Of a stretch of 64,000 bases of DNA, positions 1 to 7,499 are shown piece by piece. Position 1 is the first letter of the stretch, and every line of letters begins with the position of its first letter. Under the pieces are notes generated by a model, which searched no databases, was not told the DNA's origin, and saw only the letters and a list, made by a program, of their open reading frames with translations. The position numbers and the translations under genes were made by a program. Source of the DNA: Burkholderia sp. Bp8992 (lineage in GTDB: Bacteria; Pseudomonadota; Gammaproteobacteria; Burkholderiales; Burkholderiaceae); the NCBI RefSeq assembly GCF_003853705.1, contig NZ_QTQI01000018.1, positions 113,869 to 177,868 of the forward strand, written 5' to 3'.

Positions 1-1
1 C

Positions 2-70
2 GGCCCGCTGTCGGGGCCGTTCGGCGAGATCGTCGGCAACAACTATCTGCCGAAGGCGAGCCAGAGCTGA
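2..70 (+). CDS. ssuD: SsuD C-terminus (alkanesulfonate monooxygenase), partial
   Basis: Only the last 22 codons and the stop are in the window, ending in NNYLPKASQS. SsuD is the FMNH2-dependent monooxygenase that cleaves alkanesulfonates to an aldehyde and sulfite. The call rests mainly on position: an ssuC permease starts 17 bases downstream and ssuB follows, which is the usual ssuDCB order. The tail fits the luciferase-like SsuD family but is too short to prove it. Confidence 0.6.
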   Translation, partial: GPLSGPFGEIVGNNYLPKASQS

Positions 71-87
71 GCGAGAGGAGGCCTGCG

Positions 88-900
88 ATGACAACGAAAA
101 CGTCGACGACGGGCGCCGTCGTGGCCGCCCGCGCGTGGCGCAGCGTCGCGCCGTGGCTCGTGCCGCTCGCGCTGCTGGTGGCGTGGGAGGTCGGTGCGCG
201 CACCGGCTGGCTGTCGACCCGCGTGCTGCCCGAGCCAGTGGCGGTCGTCCGCGCGGCCTGGTCGCTCGTGACGTCGGGTGAAATGTGGGCGAACGTGAAG
301 GTCAGCACGTGGCGTGCGCTGTTCGGCTTCGCGATCGGCGGTGGCGTCGGCCTCGCGCTGGGGCTCGCGACCGGTCTGTCGAAGGCCGCCGAAGTGGCGC
401 TCGATTCGACGATCCAGATGATCCGCAACATCCCGGCACTCGCGATGATTCCGCTCGTGATCCTGTGGTTCGGCATCGACGAGAAGGCGAAGCTGTTCCT
501 CGTCGCGCTCGGTGTGTTCTTCCCGGTCTACATCAACACGTATCACGGGATCCGTTCGGTCGACGCGAACCTGATCGAGATGGCGAAGAGCTATGGCGTG
601 CGCGGTTTCGCGCTGTACCGCGACGTGATCCTGCCCGGTGCGCTGCCGTCGATCCTCGTCGGCGTGCGTTTCGCGCTGGGGCTGATGTGGGTGATGCTGA
701 TCGTCGCGGAAACGATTTCCGCGCAGTCGGGCATCGGCTACATGACGATGAACGCACGAGAATTCCTGCAAACCGACGTGGTGGTGGTCGGCATCCTGCT
801 GTACGCGGTGCTCGGCAAGCTGGCCGATGTGCTGGCGAAATGGCTCGAGCGCGTGACGCTGCGCTGGCACCCCGCTTATCAATCAGGAGCAAAGGCATGA
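88..900 (+). CDS. ssuC: Aliphatic sulfonate ABC transporter permease SsuC
   Basis: This 270-residue inner-membrane permease belongs to the SsuABC importer for aliphatic sulfonates. It has about six hydrophobic segments. The EAA loop that docks to the ATPase lies around residues 163-190 (EMAKSYG, then PGALPSI). A GAGAGG-like ribosome site precedes the ATG. Its stop overlaps the ssuB start as ATGA (897-900), which implies translational coupling. It is 17 bases behind the ssuD tail. The NitT/TauT permease family also carries taurine and nitrate; the pairing with SsuD and SsuB favours sulfonates. The periplasmic SsuA would lie upstream of the window. Confidence 0.9.
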   Translation: MTTKTSTTGAVVAARAWRSVAPWLVPLALLVAWEVGARTGWLSTRVLPEPVAVVRAAWSLVTSGEMWANVKVSTWRALFGFAIGGGVGLALGLATGLSKAAEVALDSTIQMIRNIPALAMIPLVILWFGIDEKAKLFLVALGVFFPVYINTYHGIRSVDANLIEMAKSYGVRGFALYRDVILPGALPSILVGVRFALGLMWVMLIVAETISAQSGIGYMTMNAREFLQTDVVVVGILLYAVLGKLADVLAKWLERVTLRWHPAYQSGAKA

Positions 901-1856
901 ATGCGACGACTTCGGCGGCCGCCTACGGCCCGCTCGCCGGCGCAGACCTCGAGGTCGAACTGGCGCAGGCACGTGTCGCGGACGACGACGCGCGCAACGC
1001 GGCGATTCTCGATCGTGACGGCGGCGCATCGGTCGTGCCGCTCGCGCGGCGGCGCGCGGGCAGCCCGGCACCCGACGACGCGGTGACGCTGTCCGGCGTC
1101 AGCAAGCGTTTCGGCGCACGCACGGTGCTCGACGACGTCGAGCTCGGCATCGCACGCGGCAGCTTCGTCGCGATCGTCGGCCGCAGCGGCTGCGGGAAAT
1201 CGACGCTGTTGCGCCTCGTCGCGGGACTCGAGCAGCCCAGCAGCGGCGCGCTCGTGACGCGCGGCGAGGGCGGCGGCGTGCTCGATACGCGGATCATGTA
1301 CCAGGATGCGCGCCTGTTGCCGTGGAAGACCGTGCTGCAGAACGTGATGCTGGGGCTCGGGCGCGGTGCGCGCGACCGGGCGCGCGCGGTGCTCGATGAA
1401 GTCGGCCTGCTGGAACGGGCCGACGACTGGCCCGCGCAACTGTCGGGCGGTCAGCGGCAGCGCGTTGCGCTGGCCCGTGCGCTCGTGCACCGGCCGCAGC
1501 TGCTGTTGCTCGACGAACCGCTCGGCGCGCTCGACGCGCTGACCCGCATCGAGATGCATGCGCTGATCGAGCGGTTGTGGCGCGAGCATCGGTTTACCGC
1601 GTTGCTCGTCACGCACGATGTGCAGGAGGCCGTCGCGCTCGGCGACCGCATCCTGCTGATCGAGCAGGGGCGCGTGGCGCTCGACCAGCCCGTGCCGCTC
1701 GACCGGCCGCGTGCCCGTGCGTCGGCCGCGTTTGCGGCGCTGGAAGATCGCGTGCTGAAACGCGTGCTCGCCGGTGGGCCCGGCGCGGCCGATCAGCACG
1801 CGGAACATGAGGCAGAAAACGTTCGACCGGTCGGGCAGATCCGCTGGGCCGTTTAA
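897..1856 (+). CDS. ssuB: Aliphatic sulfonate ABC transporter ATP-binding protein SsuB
   Basis: ATPase subunit that powers SsuC. The 319-residue protein has Walker A GRSGCGKS at about 95-102, a signature LSGGQRQR, Walker B LLLLDEP and the switch histidine in THDVQEA. The ATG at 897 overlaps the ssuC stop; the open frame runs further upstream, but only this start gives a coupled operon. About 60 residues precede the ABC domain, which is longer than in E. coli SsuB and is polar and low in complexity. Such ATPases are cytoplasmic and bind the EAA loop of the permease. Expression is probably controlled by a CysB/Cbl-type sulfur regulator, though no site is visible here. Confidence 0.92.
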   Translation: MNATTSAAAYGPLAGADLEVELAQARVADDDARNAAILDRDGGASVVPLARRRAGSPAPDDAVTLSGVSKRFGARTVLDDVELGIARGSFVAIVGRSGCGKSTLLRLVAGLEQPSSGALVTRGEGGGVLDTRIMYQDARLLPWKTVLQNVMLGLGRGARDRARAVLDEVGLLERADDWPAQLSGGQRQRVALARALVHRPQLLLLDEPLGALDALTRIEMHALIERLWREHRFTALLVTHDVQEAVALGDRILLIEQGRVALDQPVPLDRPRARASAAFAALEDRVLKRVLAGGPGAADQHAEHEAENVRPVGQIRWAV

Positions 1857-1859
1857 TTC

Positions 1860-1894
1860 CGGGCGGCTCCGGCCGCCCGTTCTGAGACTTTTTT
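1860..1894 (+). terminator. Weak hairpin after ssuB
   Basis: A GC-rich hairpin (GGGCGGC / GCCGCCC, loop of 4, plus a C-G pair) sits just after ssuB. A run of six T begins nine bases after the stem at 1889, which is too far for a classical intrinsic terminator. It may attenuate rather than end transcription into the mop gene. Confidence 0.3.
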
Positions 1895-1913
1895 CTTCGG
1901 AGCGATCATCCCG

Positions 1914-2129
1914 ATGAGCATCACTGCAATCAACGTACGTAATCAGTTCAAGGGCAAGGTGAAGGAGATCATTCGCGGCTCCGTGGTCTCCGAAGTCGAC
2001 GTCGAGACGCCGTTCGGCATCGTCACGTCGGTGATCACGACCCGTTCGGTCGACGAACTCGAACTGAAGGTCGGCGCGGAAGTCGTCGCGCTCGTGAAGT
2101 CCACTGAAGTATCGATCGCGCGTCTCTGA
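1914..2129 (+). CDS. Mop-type molybdenum-pterin binding protein
   Basis: This 71-residue protein is a single TOBE/Mop domain (MSITAINVRNQFKGKVKEI at the start). Members bind molybdate or tungstate as oligomers and act as cytoplasmic storage or buffering proteins. The hallmark run is visible: N-x-F-KG-x-V-x-x-I, then ...VVSEVDVE..., then a late ALVKSTEVSI. The size fits free-standing Mop proteins. A GGAG ribosome site lies about 11 bases before the ATG. It follows ssuB by 57 bases on the same strand, so it may share the ssu transcript, but no functional link to sulfonates is known to me. Confidence 0.85.
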   Translation: MSITAINVRNQFKGKVKEIIRGSVVSEVDVETPFGIVTSVITTRSVDELELKVGAEVVALVKSTEVSIARL

Positions 2130-2273
2130 ACGCGCGTGTGTCCTGCGCCGGCGGTGCCGGCGGGCAACGTGCCCGTCGGCGCCGCGTCGGCATTTCCGCA
2201 GCGCGTTTGCCTCGGTATTCGACGTCCGGATGAAGTGCTAGGATGGAAAGAAACCGATGCCGGAGGCCAACGC

Positions 2274-2471
2274 ATGACCCCCATCCTTTCCCCTGAAGCC
2301 ATCGAGGCGCTGAAATGGATCGACCAGTTTGGCGAAAGCCGGCCGGTTCCCGCCGCGTTCGACGACGTCGTCTATGCGTTGCTGAACGAGGGGCTGATCT
2401 ATCAGGCAACGGCTGACCGGGTCGACCTGACGGCCGACGGCAAATCCTTTTTGTCCAACGAATACGATTGA
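2274..2471 (+). CDS. Small protein of unknown function
   Basis: A 65-residue acidic protein starting MTPILSPEAIEALKWIDQFG. The ATG at 2274 follows a CGGAGG ribosome site (2261-2266). An upstream extension of the frame back to 2136 is possible but lacks a ribosome site and reads as noise. The sequence looks like one small helical domain with a C-terminal segment (ADRVDLTADGKSFL) that resembles the wing of a winged-helix domain, which is only a guess. No enzyme motif, signal peptide or membrane segment is seen. It is followed by another small gene at 2527. Confidence 0.7.
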   Translation: MTPILSPEAIEALKWIDQFGESRPVPAAFDDVVYALLNEGLIYQATADRVDLTADGKSFLSNEYD

Positions 2472-2526
2472 GCGCCCGGCGCTGGCCGCGGGAGCGGCCT
2501 GGCGCCGCGTCGCCACGGAGCGTGCG

Positions 2527-2775
2527 ATGGAACCGAGAGGCAGCGACCTCGGCGATTTCAGCGAGCCGTACCGCGGCTTCGAGATCGAGGTGAAGACCGA
2601 GCAGGTATGGGACGGCGAGCACGCGCACTACCGCGTGCTGCAAGGCGATGCCGTGCGGATCGACTGGCGGCTCGTCAAGGTCGACGGGGTGCTGCTGACC
2701 GAGCGACGCGTGATCGAGCGCGTGTTCGACGAGGCGCGCCGGGCCGTCGATGCGGAGCTGGGCGAGGGCGGCTAG
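2527..2775 (+). CDS. Small protein of unknown function
   Basis: An 82-residue, highly charged cytoplasmic protein. The middle (YRGFEIEVKTEQVWDGEHA) alternates polar and hydrophobic residues like a beta sheet, and the end is helical (RRVIERVFDEARRAVDAEL). This pattern, a small beta sheet plus a helix, is common in short Burkholderia proteins of no known role. A CGGAGC element lies just upstream. It sits 55 bases after the gene at 2274 and may share its transcript. The dusA gene follows after a probable promoter gap. Confidence 0.7.
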   Translation: MEPRGSDLGDFSEPYRGFEIEVKTEQVWDGEHAHYRVLQGDAVRIDWRLVKVDGVLLTERRVIERVFDEARRAVDAELGEGG

Positions 2776-2857
2776 CGCGGGTGCCGGGCAGGTACGGCCC
2801 GTGTTGCGGTAAAATGCACGGTTGTTCCCGTGCCGCCTGGCCTGTTGCCCGAATTCC

Positions 2858-3892
2858 ATGTCCGTTTCGTCCTCGCTTCCTCCCCGCCGCGTTTCCGTCG
2901 CGCCTATGCTCGACTGGACCGACCGTCATTGCCGGTCGTTCCACCGTACGCTGACGCGCAACACGTGGCTGTATACGGAGATGATCACGACGGGCGCGCT
3001 GCTGTTCGGCGATGCCCAGCGGCATCTCGCGTTCACGCCGAGCGAATCGCCGATCGCGCTGCAGCTGGGCGGCAGCGAGCGTGACGACCTCGCGCGCGCC
3101 GCGAAGCTCGGCGAGCAGTGGGGCTACGACGAAATCAACCTGAATTGCGGATGTCCGTCCGAGCGCGTGCAGCGAGGCGCGTTCGGCGCGTGCCTGATGA
3201 ACGAGCCGCAGCTCGTCGCCGACGGCGTGAAGGCGATGCGCGATGCGGTGTCGGTGCCGGTCACGGTCAAGCACCGGATCGGTGTCGATGCGGTCGAGGA
3301 CTACGCGTTCGTGCGCGACTTCGTCGGCACGGTGGCCGAGGCTGGTTGCGAAACGTTCGTCGTGCATGCACGCAACGCGATCCTGAAGGGGTTGTCGCCG
3401 AAGGAGAATCGCGAGATCCCGCCGCTCAAGTACGACTATGCGTATCAGCTGAAGCGCGATTTCCCGTCGCTGGAGATCGTCATCAACGGCGGCATCACGA
3501 CGCTCGATGAAGTTGCGCAGCATCTGGAGCATGTCGACGGCGTGATGCTGGGCCGCGAGGCGTATCACAACCCGTTTGTGCTGGCCGAAGTCGATGCGCG
3601 CTTCTACGGGGCGACCGCAGCGGTACCGACGCGCGAAGAAGCCGAAGCGCAGTTGATCGAATATTGCGCGGCCGAACTGAAGCGCGGCACCTATCTCGGT
3701 GCGATCGTGCGGCACGCGCTTGGGTTGTACCGCGGCATGCCGGGCGCGCGTGGCTGGCGTCGTGTGCTGTCCGACAACAAGAAGCTCGCACGCGGCGATC
3801 TGGCCGTGTTCGACGAGGCGCGCGCGCATCTGAACGAAGCCGAAGAAATTTTTGAAAAAAAGGCTTTGCAAGATTCAAAAGTCTTCGTATAA
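2858..3892 (+). CDS. dusA: tRNA-dihydrouridine(20/20a) synthase DusA
   Basis: DusA reduces uridine 20/20a in the D-loop of tRNAs using FMN and NADPH. The 344-residue protein has the TIM-barrel start VAPMLDWTDRHCR, which binds FMN, and the motif NLNCGCPSERVQRG, whose GCP cysteine (about residue 99) is the general acid. Further FMN-binding segments include KHRIG, HARNA and NGGI. The ATG at 2858 matches family length; an earlier ATG at 2822 would add 12 residues of unrelated sequence. The gene's stop codon lies inside the -10 box of the next gene, tRNA-His. A tRNA-modifying enzyme next to a tRNA is fitting, but the two have separate signals. Confidence 0.95.
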   Translation: MSVSSSLPPRRVSVAPMLDWTDRHCRSFHRTLTRNTWLYTEMITTGALLFGDAQRHLAFTPSESPIALQLGGSERDDLARAAKLGEQWGYDEINLNCGCPSERVQRGAFGACLMNEPQLVADGVKAMRDAVSVPVTVKHRIGVDAVEDYAFVRDFVGTVAEAGCETFVVHARNAILKGLSPKENREIPPLKYDYAYQLKRDFPSLEIVINGGITTLDEVAQHLEHVDGVMLGREAYHNPFVLAEVDARFYGATAAVPTREEAEAQLIEYCAAELKRGTYLGAIVRHALGLYRGMPGARGWRRVLSDNKKLARGDLAVFDEARAHLNEAEEIFEKKALQDSKVFV

Positions 3893-3893
3893 T
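3866..3893 (+). promoter_or_regulatory. tRNA-His promoter overlapping dusA stop
   Basis: A TTGCAA -35 element (3866-3871) and a perfect TATAAT -10 element (3888-3893) are 16 bases apart. The TAA stop of dusA (3890-3892) is part of the -10 box. Transcription would start near 3900, giving a leader of about 45 bases before the tRNA. Confidence 0.75.
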
Positions 3894-3946
3894 CTTGTTC
3901 TTCGCTGCTGAAACAAAACGGCGAAACGAAGTAAGCAGTATCAGTG

Positions 3947-4022
3947 GTGGCTGTAGCTCAGTTGGTAGAGTCCAGGATTGTGATTCCTGTCGTCGTGGGT
4001 TCGAGTCCCATCAGCCACCCCA
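3947..4022 (+). tRNA. tRNA-His (GTG)
   Basis: A full cloverleaf: acceptor GTGGCTG pairs with CAGCCAC, the D-loop contains AGTTGGTAGAG, the anticodon loop is TTGTGAT (anticodon GTG), the T-loop is GTTCGAGTC, and CCA is encoded at 4020-4022. A G at 3946 can be the extra G-1 residue typical of tRNA-His, pairing with C73. No integrase or duplicated 3' end is visible nearby, so there is no sign that this tRNA has served as an island attachment site here. Confidence 0.98.
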
Positions 4023-4033
4023 ACAAATTCAAG

Positions 4034-4066
4034 CAAAAAGCCCGGTTCATTGAACCGGGCTTTTTG
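4034..4066 (+). terminator. Intrinsic terminator of tRNA-His
   Basis: An A-tract, then the stem AGCCCGGTTCA / TGAACCGGGCT with almost no loop, then a T run from 4061. It lies 12 bases after the tRNA and has the shape of a classic rho-independent terminator. Confidence 0.9.
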
Positions 4067-4791
4067 CTTTCCGGCGTCGGTGTCAGGCAGTGCAGCCTGC
4101 AATCGACAACACCTGGATTGCGAACGGTTCGGGTCTGTAAAGAAGGAGCCGAATCGACCAGGCGATATGATTTCGACATTGCGTGTGACACCTCGGGCGA
4201 TGCGAAGTGCGCACGCGTCAAGATTGAGCGCGCACTTCGTGTTCGGCTACTAACCGATAGCACCGTCGCTGTTGAATTTGCGATGTTGCCGGCGCAAATC
4301 GCGAATGCCTTGGAAGGCCCGGGTTCGAATCACTTCACGTTTCCCGGTCGTTGCGCTGACAACGTCCACACCTGTTCGCCTGCATTGCTTCCTTTCCCGC
4401 CTAAGGTTCGCGCGCGCCGTGCCGTTATCTTTCCTGGACAGCCCTCGTGCCTCGAATGCTGATCCGTTTCCTTGCCTGCTCGCGTTTCGCTCGAGCAGGC
4501 TTTTTTCGTTTACGGCGCGCCGTTGCCGGATGGGTTGGCGGAATGGAACAGTGACTTGGCGTGACCCGACAAAGCGCAACAGTCTTACATTGGTGTAATG
4601 TATCGACTTCCTCGTGCGCGCATGCTTTTCAGGGCCGTTCGATCCCGACGACCCATGAAGGCGCCGGGATTTTTTTGCATGCGCGCTGAGTCTCCGCGAC
4701 ACGCCATCGAGAAATGCATTCTGCAAAGCACGGTATATTTTGCGACGAGACATACCGATCGAGAGAACACGCTGCAAGGAGCCGCCACCCC
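4067..4791. other. Intergenic stretch without a supported gene
   Basis: About 725 bases between tRNA-His and the acetyltransferase. Open frames exist on both strands but none has a ribosome site with a protein-like sequence. It does hold a strong plus-strand terminator (4474-4506) and a 17-base palindrome, TACATT-GGTGT-AATGTA, at 4586-4602. The latter could be an operator for the gene downstream. What the terminator ends is unclear. Confidence 0.5.
4474..4506 (+). terminator. Orphan intrinsic terminator
   Basis: Stem GCCTGCTCG / CGAGCAGGC (4474-4482 and 4492-4500), loop of nine, then TTTTTT. It points in the plus direction, but there is no plus-strand gene between the tRNA terminator at 4066 and this point. 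It may end a small RNA or a short unannotated transcript. Confidence 0.75.
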
Positions 4792-5307
4792 ATGCCGGAC
4801 ACCCGGACCACGCTGCGCGCCGCGACGGCGCACGACGCGCCCCTCATCGCTCGCCTGCATACGCTTAGCCGGCAGACCGCATACAGCCATATCCTTCCGG
4901 CCGCCTATCTGTCCGATGAGGCGCCGACGGAGCACGCGGTTCGGTGGCGCAAGTATCTCGATCGCAACGAAGGCGAGTGGGGCCTGGTGCTGATCGCCGA
5001 GTCGGACGGCGAGCCCGTGGGCTTCGTCAGTGCGGAACGTCCTGCCGATCCGGCACTCGGCGTGTTGCTCGATTGCCTGCATGTCCATCCTTCGCATCAC
5101 GGCGGCGGGACGGGCAAGCGCATGATCGAAGCCGTTCGCGCCTGGGCGCGATCGATCGGCGTGTGCAAGGTCCACCTGCAGGTGCTGGACGACAACGTGC
5201 GTGCAATCGGCTTCTACGAGCACAACGGCTGGCAATTGGCCGGTATCGAAACGAGCCGCATCGGCCAGACGGAGGTCACCGATCGGATCTACGTGATACA
5301 GGCCTGA
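4792..5307 (+). CDS. GNAT family N-acetyltransferase
   Basis: A 171-residue single-domain acetyltransferase that would move an acetyl group from acetyl-CoA to an unknown amine. The fold's landmarks are present: a substrate-binding start (TLRAATAHDAPLIARLHTLS), strand 4 LLDCLHVHP, the pyrophosphate-binding loop HHGGGTGKRMIEA, which fits Q/RxxGxG/A, and the end helix with DNVRAIGFYEHNGW. The ATG at 4792 follows an AAGGAG ribosome site (4776-4781). It stands alone; the next gene is on the opposite strand. The substrate cannot be predicted from sequence. Confidence 0.9.
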   Translation: MPDTRTTLRAATAHDAPLIARLHTLSRQTAYSHILPAAYLSDEAPTEHAVRWRKYLDRNEGEWGLVLIAESDGEPVGFVSAERPADPALGVLLDCLHVHPSHHGGGTGKRMIEAVRAWARSIGVCKVHLQVLDDNVRAIGFYEHNGWQLAGIETSRIGQTEVTDRIYVIQA

Positions 5308-5352
5308 AGGCTTGCCGGCATCCGCTGGGCGAAAGCCGGACGCGCTTCGCCG

Positions 5353-5817
5353 TTACTCGCCGCAATACCGAACGAGCAAATCGGCTTCGGTCTCGTGGAT
5401 CTCGACGGGCAGCGCCGTTGCGCCTGCATAGGCAAGATAGCGCGCGCGATGCTGGCCGTTGCGAAACGACGCGACGCCAATTTTCGACAGGCCGGGAATG
5501 CCGAGCAGCGTTCGCGTCCTGGTCTCGCGAAACGTGATGAACGGCATGTCGGGAATCCTGTGCTGGTCCGGGGCGAGGAATTCGCGAATTCCCGCGGCTT
5601 TCCCCGGCGCCCAGTACTGAACTGACGGCAGCACATAGTCCGTGGTGTCGCGGTCAGCGCAGGCCAGCAATTTCTTGAGGTCGATCGTCACGACCCGGTG
5701 TCGCGAGTCGTCGGACGAGAACACCCGCTTGAGTTGCGTATAGGCATACGGGGCATGCCCGGGGAGCTGGACAATCCAGACATCTACGCCGCTCTGTTGT
5801 GCGTGGGCGAGTGCCAT
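5353..5817 (-). CDS. Conserved-looking protein of unknown function
   Basis: A 154-residue protein starting MALAHAQQSGVDVWIVQLPG. A GAGGA ribosome site precedes the ATG by about six bases. It has no signal peptide or membrane span. The middle reads like a ParB/Srx-type fold: a strand (RHRVVTIDLKKLL), a loop with PD, then GLSKIGVASFRNGQHRARYLAYAGA, where a G-x-x-R-x-R-Y-L pattern recalls ParB/sulfiredoxin-like phosphotransfer motifs. This likeness is by eye only. It converges with the acetyltransferase gene (45-base gap), so the two are not one operon. Confidence 0.75.
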   Translation of the reverse strand: MALAHAQQSGVDVWIVQLPGHAPYAYTQLKRVFSSDDSRHRVVTIDLKKLLACADRDTTDYVLPSVQYWAPGKAAGIREFLAPDQHRIPDMPFITFRETRTRTLLGIPGLSKIGVASFRNGQHRARYLAYAGATALPVEIHETEADLLVRYCGE

Positions 5818-6130
5818 TATTTCCTCTTCTGGCGCAATCGATCTCTTTGGTTTGAGTTTAACAGCGCGATCACGGCCGCGGAGCAGGCCGATGCCCGGAA
5901 TGGAAAAACGGAGCGACTCGCCGCGCAGCCGGAAGCGCAGAACAAACAGGTGGCAAATTAGAGGCGGTCATGCGTCGGCGATCGATATCGACAGGTTGCG
6001 AGAATATCGTGATACTGCCAGCCGAAACGACACGCTGTGCAACAGTCATGCAAGATTCACGCAGCGACACGAAACGCGGCACGAGCGGATCATCACGAGA
6101 GCGGAGAGGGTGGAGTGTCGGGAGCGAACC
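5818..6130. other. Divergent intergenic region
   Basis: 313 bases between the minus-strand gene ending its start at 5817 and the plus-strand gene at 6131. It must hold both promoters, but no clear -35/-10 pair or operator palindrome is seen. A GAGAGCGGAGAGGG purine tract (6099-6112) lies shortly before the second gene. Confidence 0.4.
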
Positions 6131-6541
6131 ATGTCGTCGAAACTTGAGATCGAGTATCTCGATTACTGTTTCACCGCGACGCTCGAAATCAGGGCGTCCG
6201 GCCGGACTGCCGTCGTCGACTGGCAACTCGAGTCCGATACGCGAAGCAAGACACTCGCGTGGATCGTGTTCGATCGCTTTCTCGCGCGGAATGACTTCGC
6301 CGATGAAGAAGAGGCGCGTGCCAATATCGTCGACTGGCTGGAGCGGCTTGCCGATCCGAGGTCCGGCGCATCTGCCGAGATCGCGAGGGCGGGTGCGGTA
6401 GCTCCCAGGGCGGACGCTTCCGGGGCGGTGGCGACAGACGCATCGGCTGCCGAAATCGTCGGCGAAACCGTCATTGAAATCGTCAGCGACATGGACTGGA
6501 TCGATATGATTGCCGACTGGTTTTCCAGCGGCTCGCCTTGA
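6131..6541 (+). CDS. Acidic protein of unknown function
   Basis: A 136-residue, strongly acidic protein. Residues 1-70 look folded (LEIEYLDYCFTATLEIRASG, then WIVFDRFLARNDFADEEEA). Residues 75-115 are an Ala/Asp/Glu-rich linker (ASAEIARAGAVAPRADASGA), and the end is an acidic hydrophobic tail (ETVIEIVSDMDWIDMIADWF). No known motif is recognised. The ATG at 6131 is the first one near a plausible ribosome site, although the frame is open upstream to 5852. It is flanked by long gene-free stretches. Function unknown. Confidence 0.65.
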   Translation: MSSKLEIEYLDYCFTATLEIRASGRTAVVDWQLESDTRSKTLAWIVFDRFLARNDFADEEEARANIVDWLERLADPRSGASAEIARAGAVAPRADASGAVATDASAAEIVGETVIEIVSDMDWIDMIADWFSSGSP

Positions 6542-7173
6542 TGACCAAACCGGATTAACGCGATTTCGGATGATTCCGGCTATTGTGCGCTCGCGAAATG
6601 CCGCTTCACAAAACCAGGCACGAGAAAATGCAGCCGGAATTACGTCACTTAAAAAATAGAATAAACCTGCTTTGACAATACGCGTGACTTAACGGAAACT
6701 GCGTCGATTCCGAGAGAGGCCGCTTGAACCAGAAAAATAGAACTCCAGACATGAAAGGAAAAACGCCGCTGACGGCTGGCGCAATCAAAATCGCTGTCGT
6801 CGTGGCAGACCGTACTGTCATGCCGATCGATGACGGCAGAAATATCACACCATCTTCGATATGCCCGAGTGTCGCGGCGCGGTATGGGCGTCGTCCTGCC
6901 GGCGATCGATCGCGGTGTTGTGATACGGGTTCGTCACGCTGGGTGGAAAGATCGCGGGCACATTCCATTCGCACTTTACTGCACCGCCATGACCGATTGC
7001 CGACCGCGTAATGGCGATCGGGGCGACGATACCGATGCCCGTCATCGTCGCGGTGCTCGATCGACCGTGGATCTTGTGTCCGGCCCGTGAGGCTATCGGC
7101 CGTCGACGCATTGTCACCAAAGGGTGAGTTGCCGCACAGACCGTCGTGTGACCCGCGATCACAATTTGGCCGG

Positions 7174-7239
7174 TTGACCGTTCTTCCCCGGCCCGGTCAA
7201 CCATTTCCCCGCTCGCTCGCGCAGGAGCGGGGGCTTTTT
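7174..7239 (+). ncRNA. Candidate small RNA or orphan terminator
   Basis: Two hairpins in a row: GGTTGACC / GGTCAACC, then CCCCGCTC / GAGCGGGG (7207-7214 and 7225-7232), followed by GC and TTTTT. This is the shape of the 3' end of a bacterial small RNA ending at an intrinsic terminator. No protein gene lies upstream on this strand. The 5' end and promoter are not identified, so the start given is only the first base of the outer hairpin. Confidence 0.4.
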
Positions 7240-7361
7240 GCCCACCCGACGCCGGAAGGCTGCGTCGGCGGAACCGGACAGGCGTTCGGCAGGCTGCTCG
7301 ATGGCACCCACGGCGTGCCTCGGCAACCGTTCACCTGATCCGCACGCATCGCTTTCCTCGT

Positions 7362-7450
7362 GCCTGAGCGAACCCTCAGGCCCATCGCCGGTTTCGGCCG
7401 GCGATGCCTTGATCCCGGCGGCGCGTCACAACGCTGCCGGGATGTTTTTT
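7362..7450 (+). ncRNA. Candidate small RNA with three hairpins
   Basis: Three stems follow each other: GCCTGAG / CTCAGGC (7362-7381), CATCGCCGG / CCGGCGATG (about 7383-7406), and ATCCCGGC / GCCGGGAT (7412-7443), the last followed by TTTTTT. The final stem works as a terminator only on the plus strand, so it cannot serve the minus-strand gene that ends at 7500. A short structured transcript is the simplest reading. No promoter was recognised. Confidence 0.42.
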
Positions 7451-7499
7451 GCGCCGGACGCATCGCGTCAACTCGTGCGCAGCGGCCATGCCGATCGAC

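Larger units (their letters stand above)
6542..7499. other. Gene-poor stretch with tandem hairpins
   Basis: About 960 bases with no convincing protein gene. The first 180 bases are comparatively AT-rich. Short frames occur on both strands, but none combines a start signal with protein-like sequence. From 7170 onward the DNA is packed with hairpins and two plus-strand terminators, described separately. Confidence 0.5.

Noticed and set aside
3947-4066. tRNA-His as a genomic island attachment site
   Set aside because: No integrase gene and no repeat of the tRNA 3' end was found in the window.
4318-4332. GGTTCGAATC as a second tRNA T-loop
   Set aside because: The flanking bases do not pair into a T-stem and no acceptor or anticodon arm can be drawn.
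4250-4777. Minus-strand frame of 175 codons between tRNA-His and the acetyltransferase
   Set aside because: Its sequence is Arg-rich with no recognisable domain, it has no ribosome site, and a plus-strand terminator lies inside it.
6645-7204. Overlapping short frames on both strands that could be a broken gene
   Set aside because: Some stretches look hydrophobic, but no known family, ribosome site or consistent reading frame is seen, so a pseudogene call is not supported.
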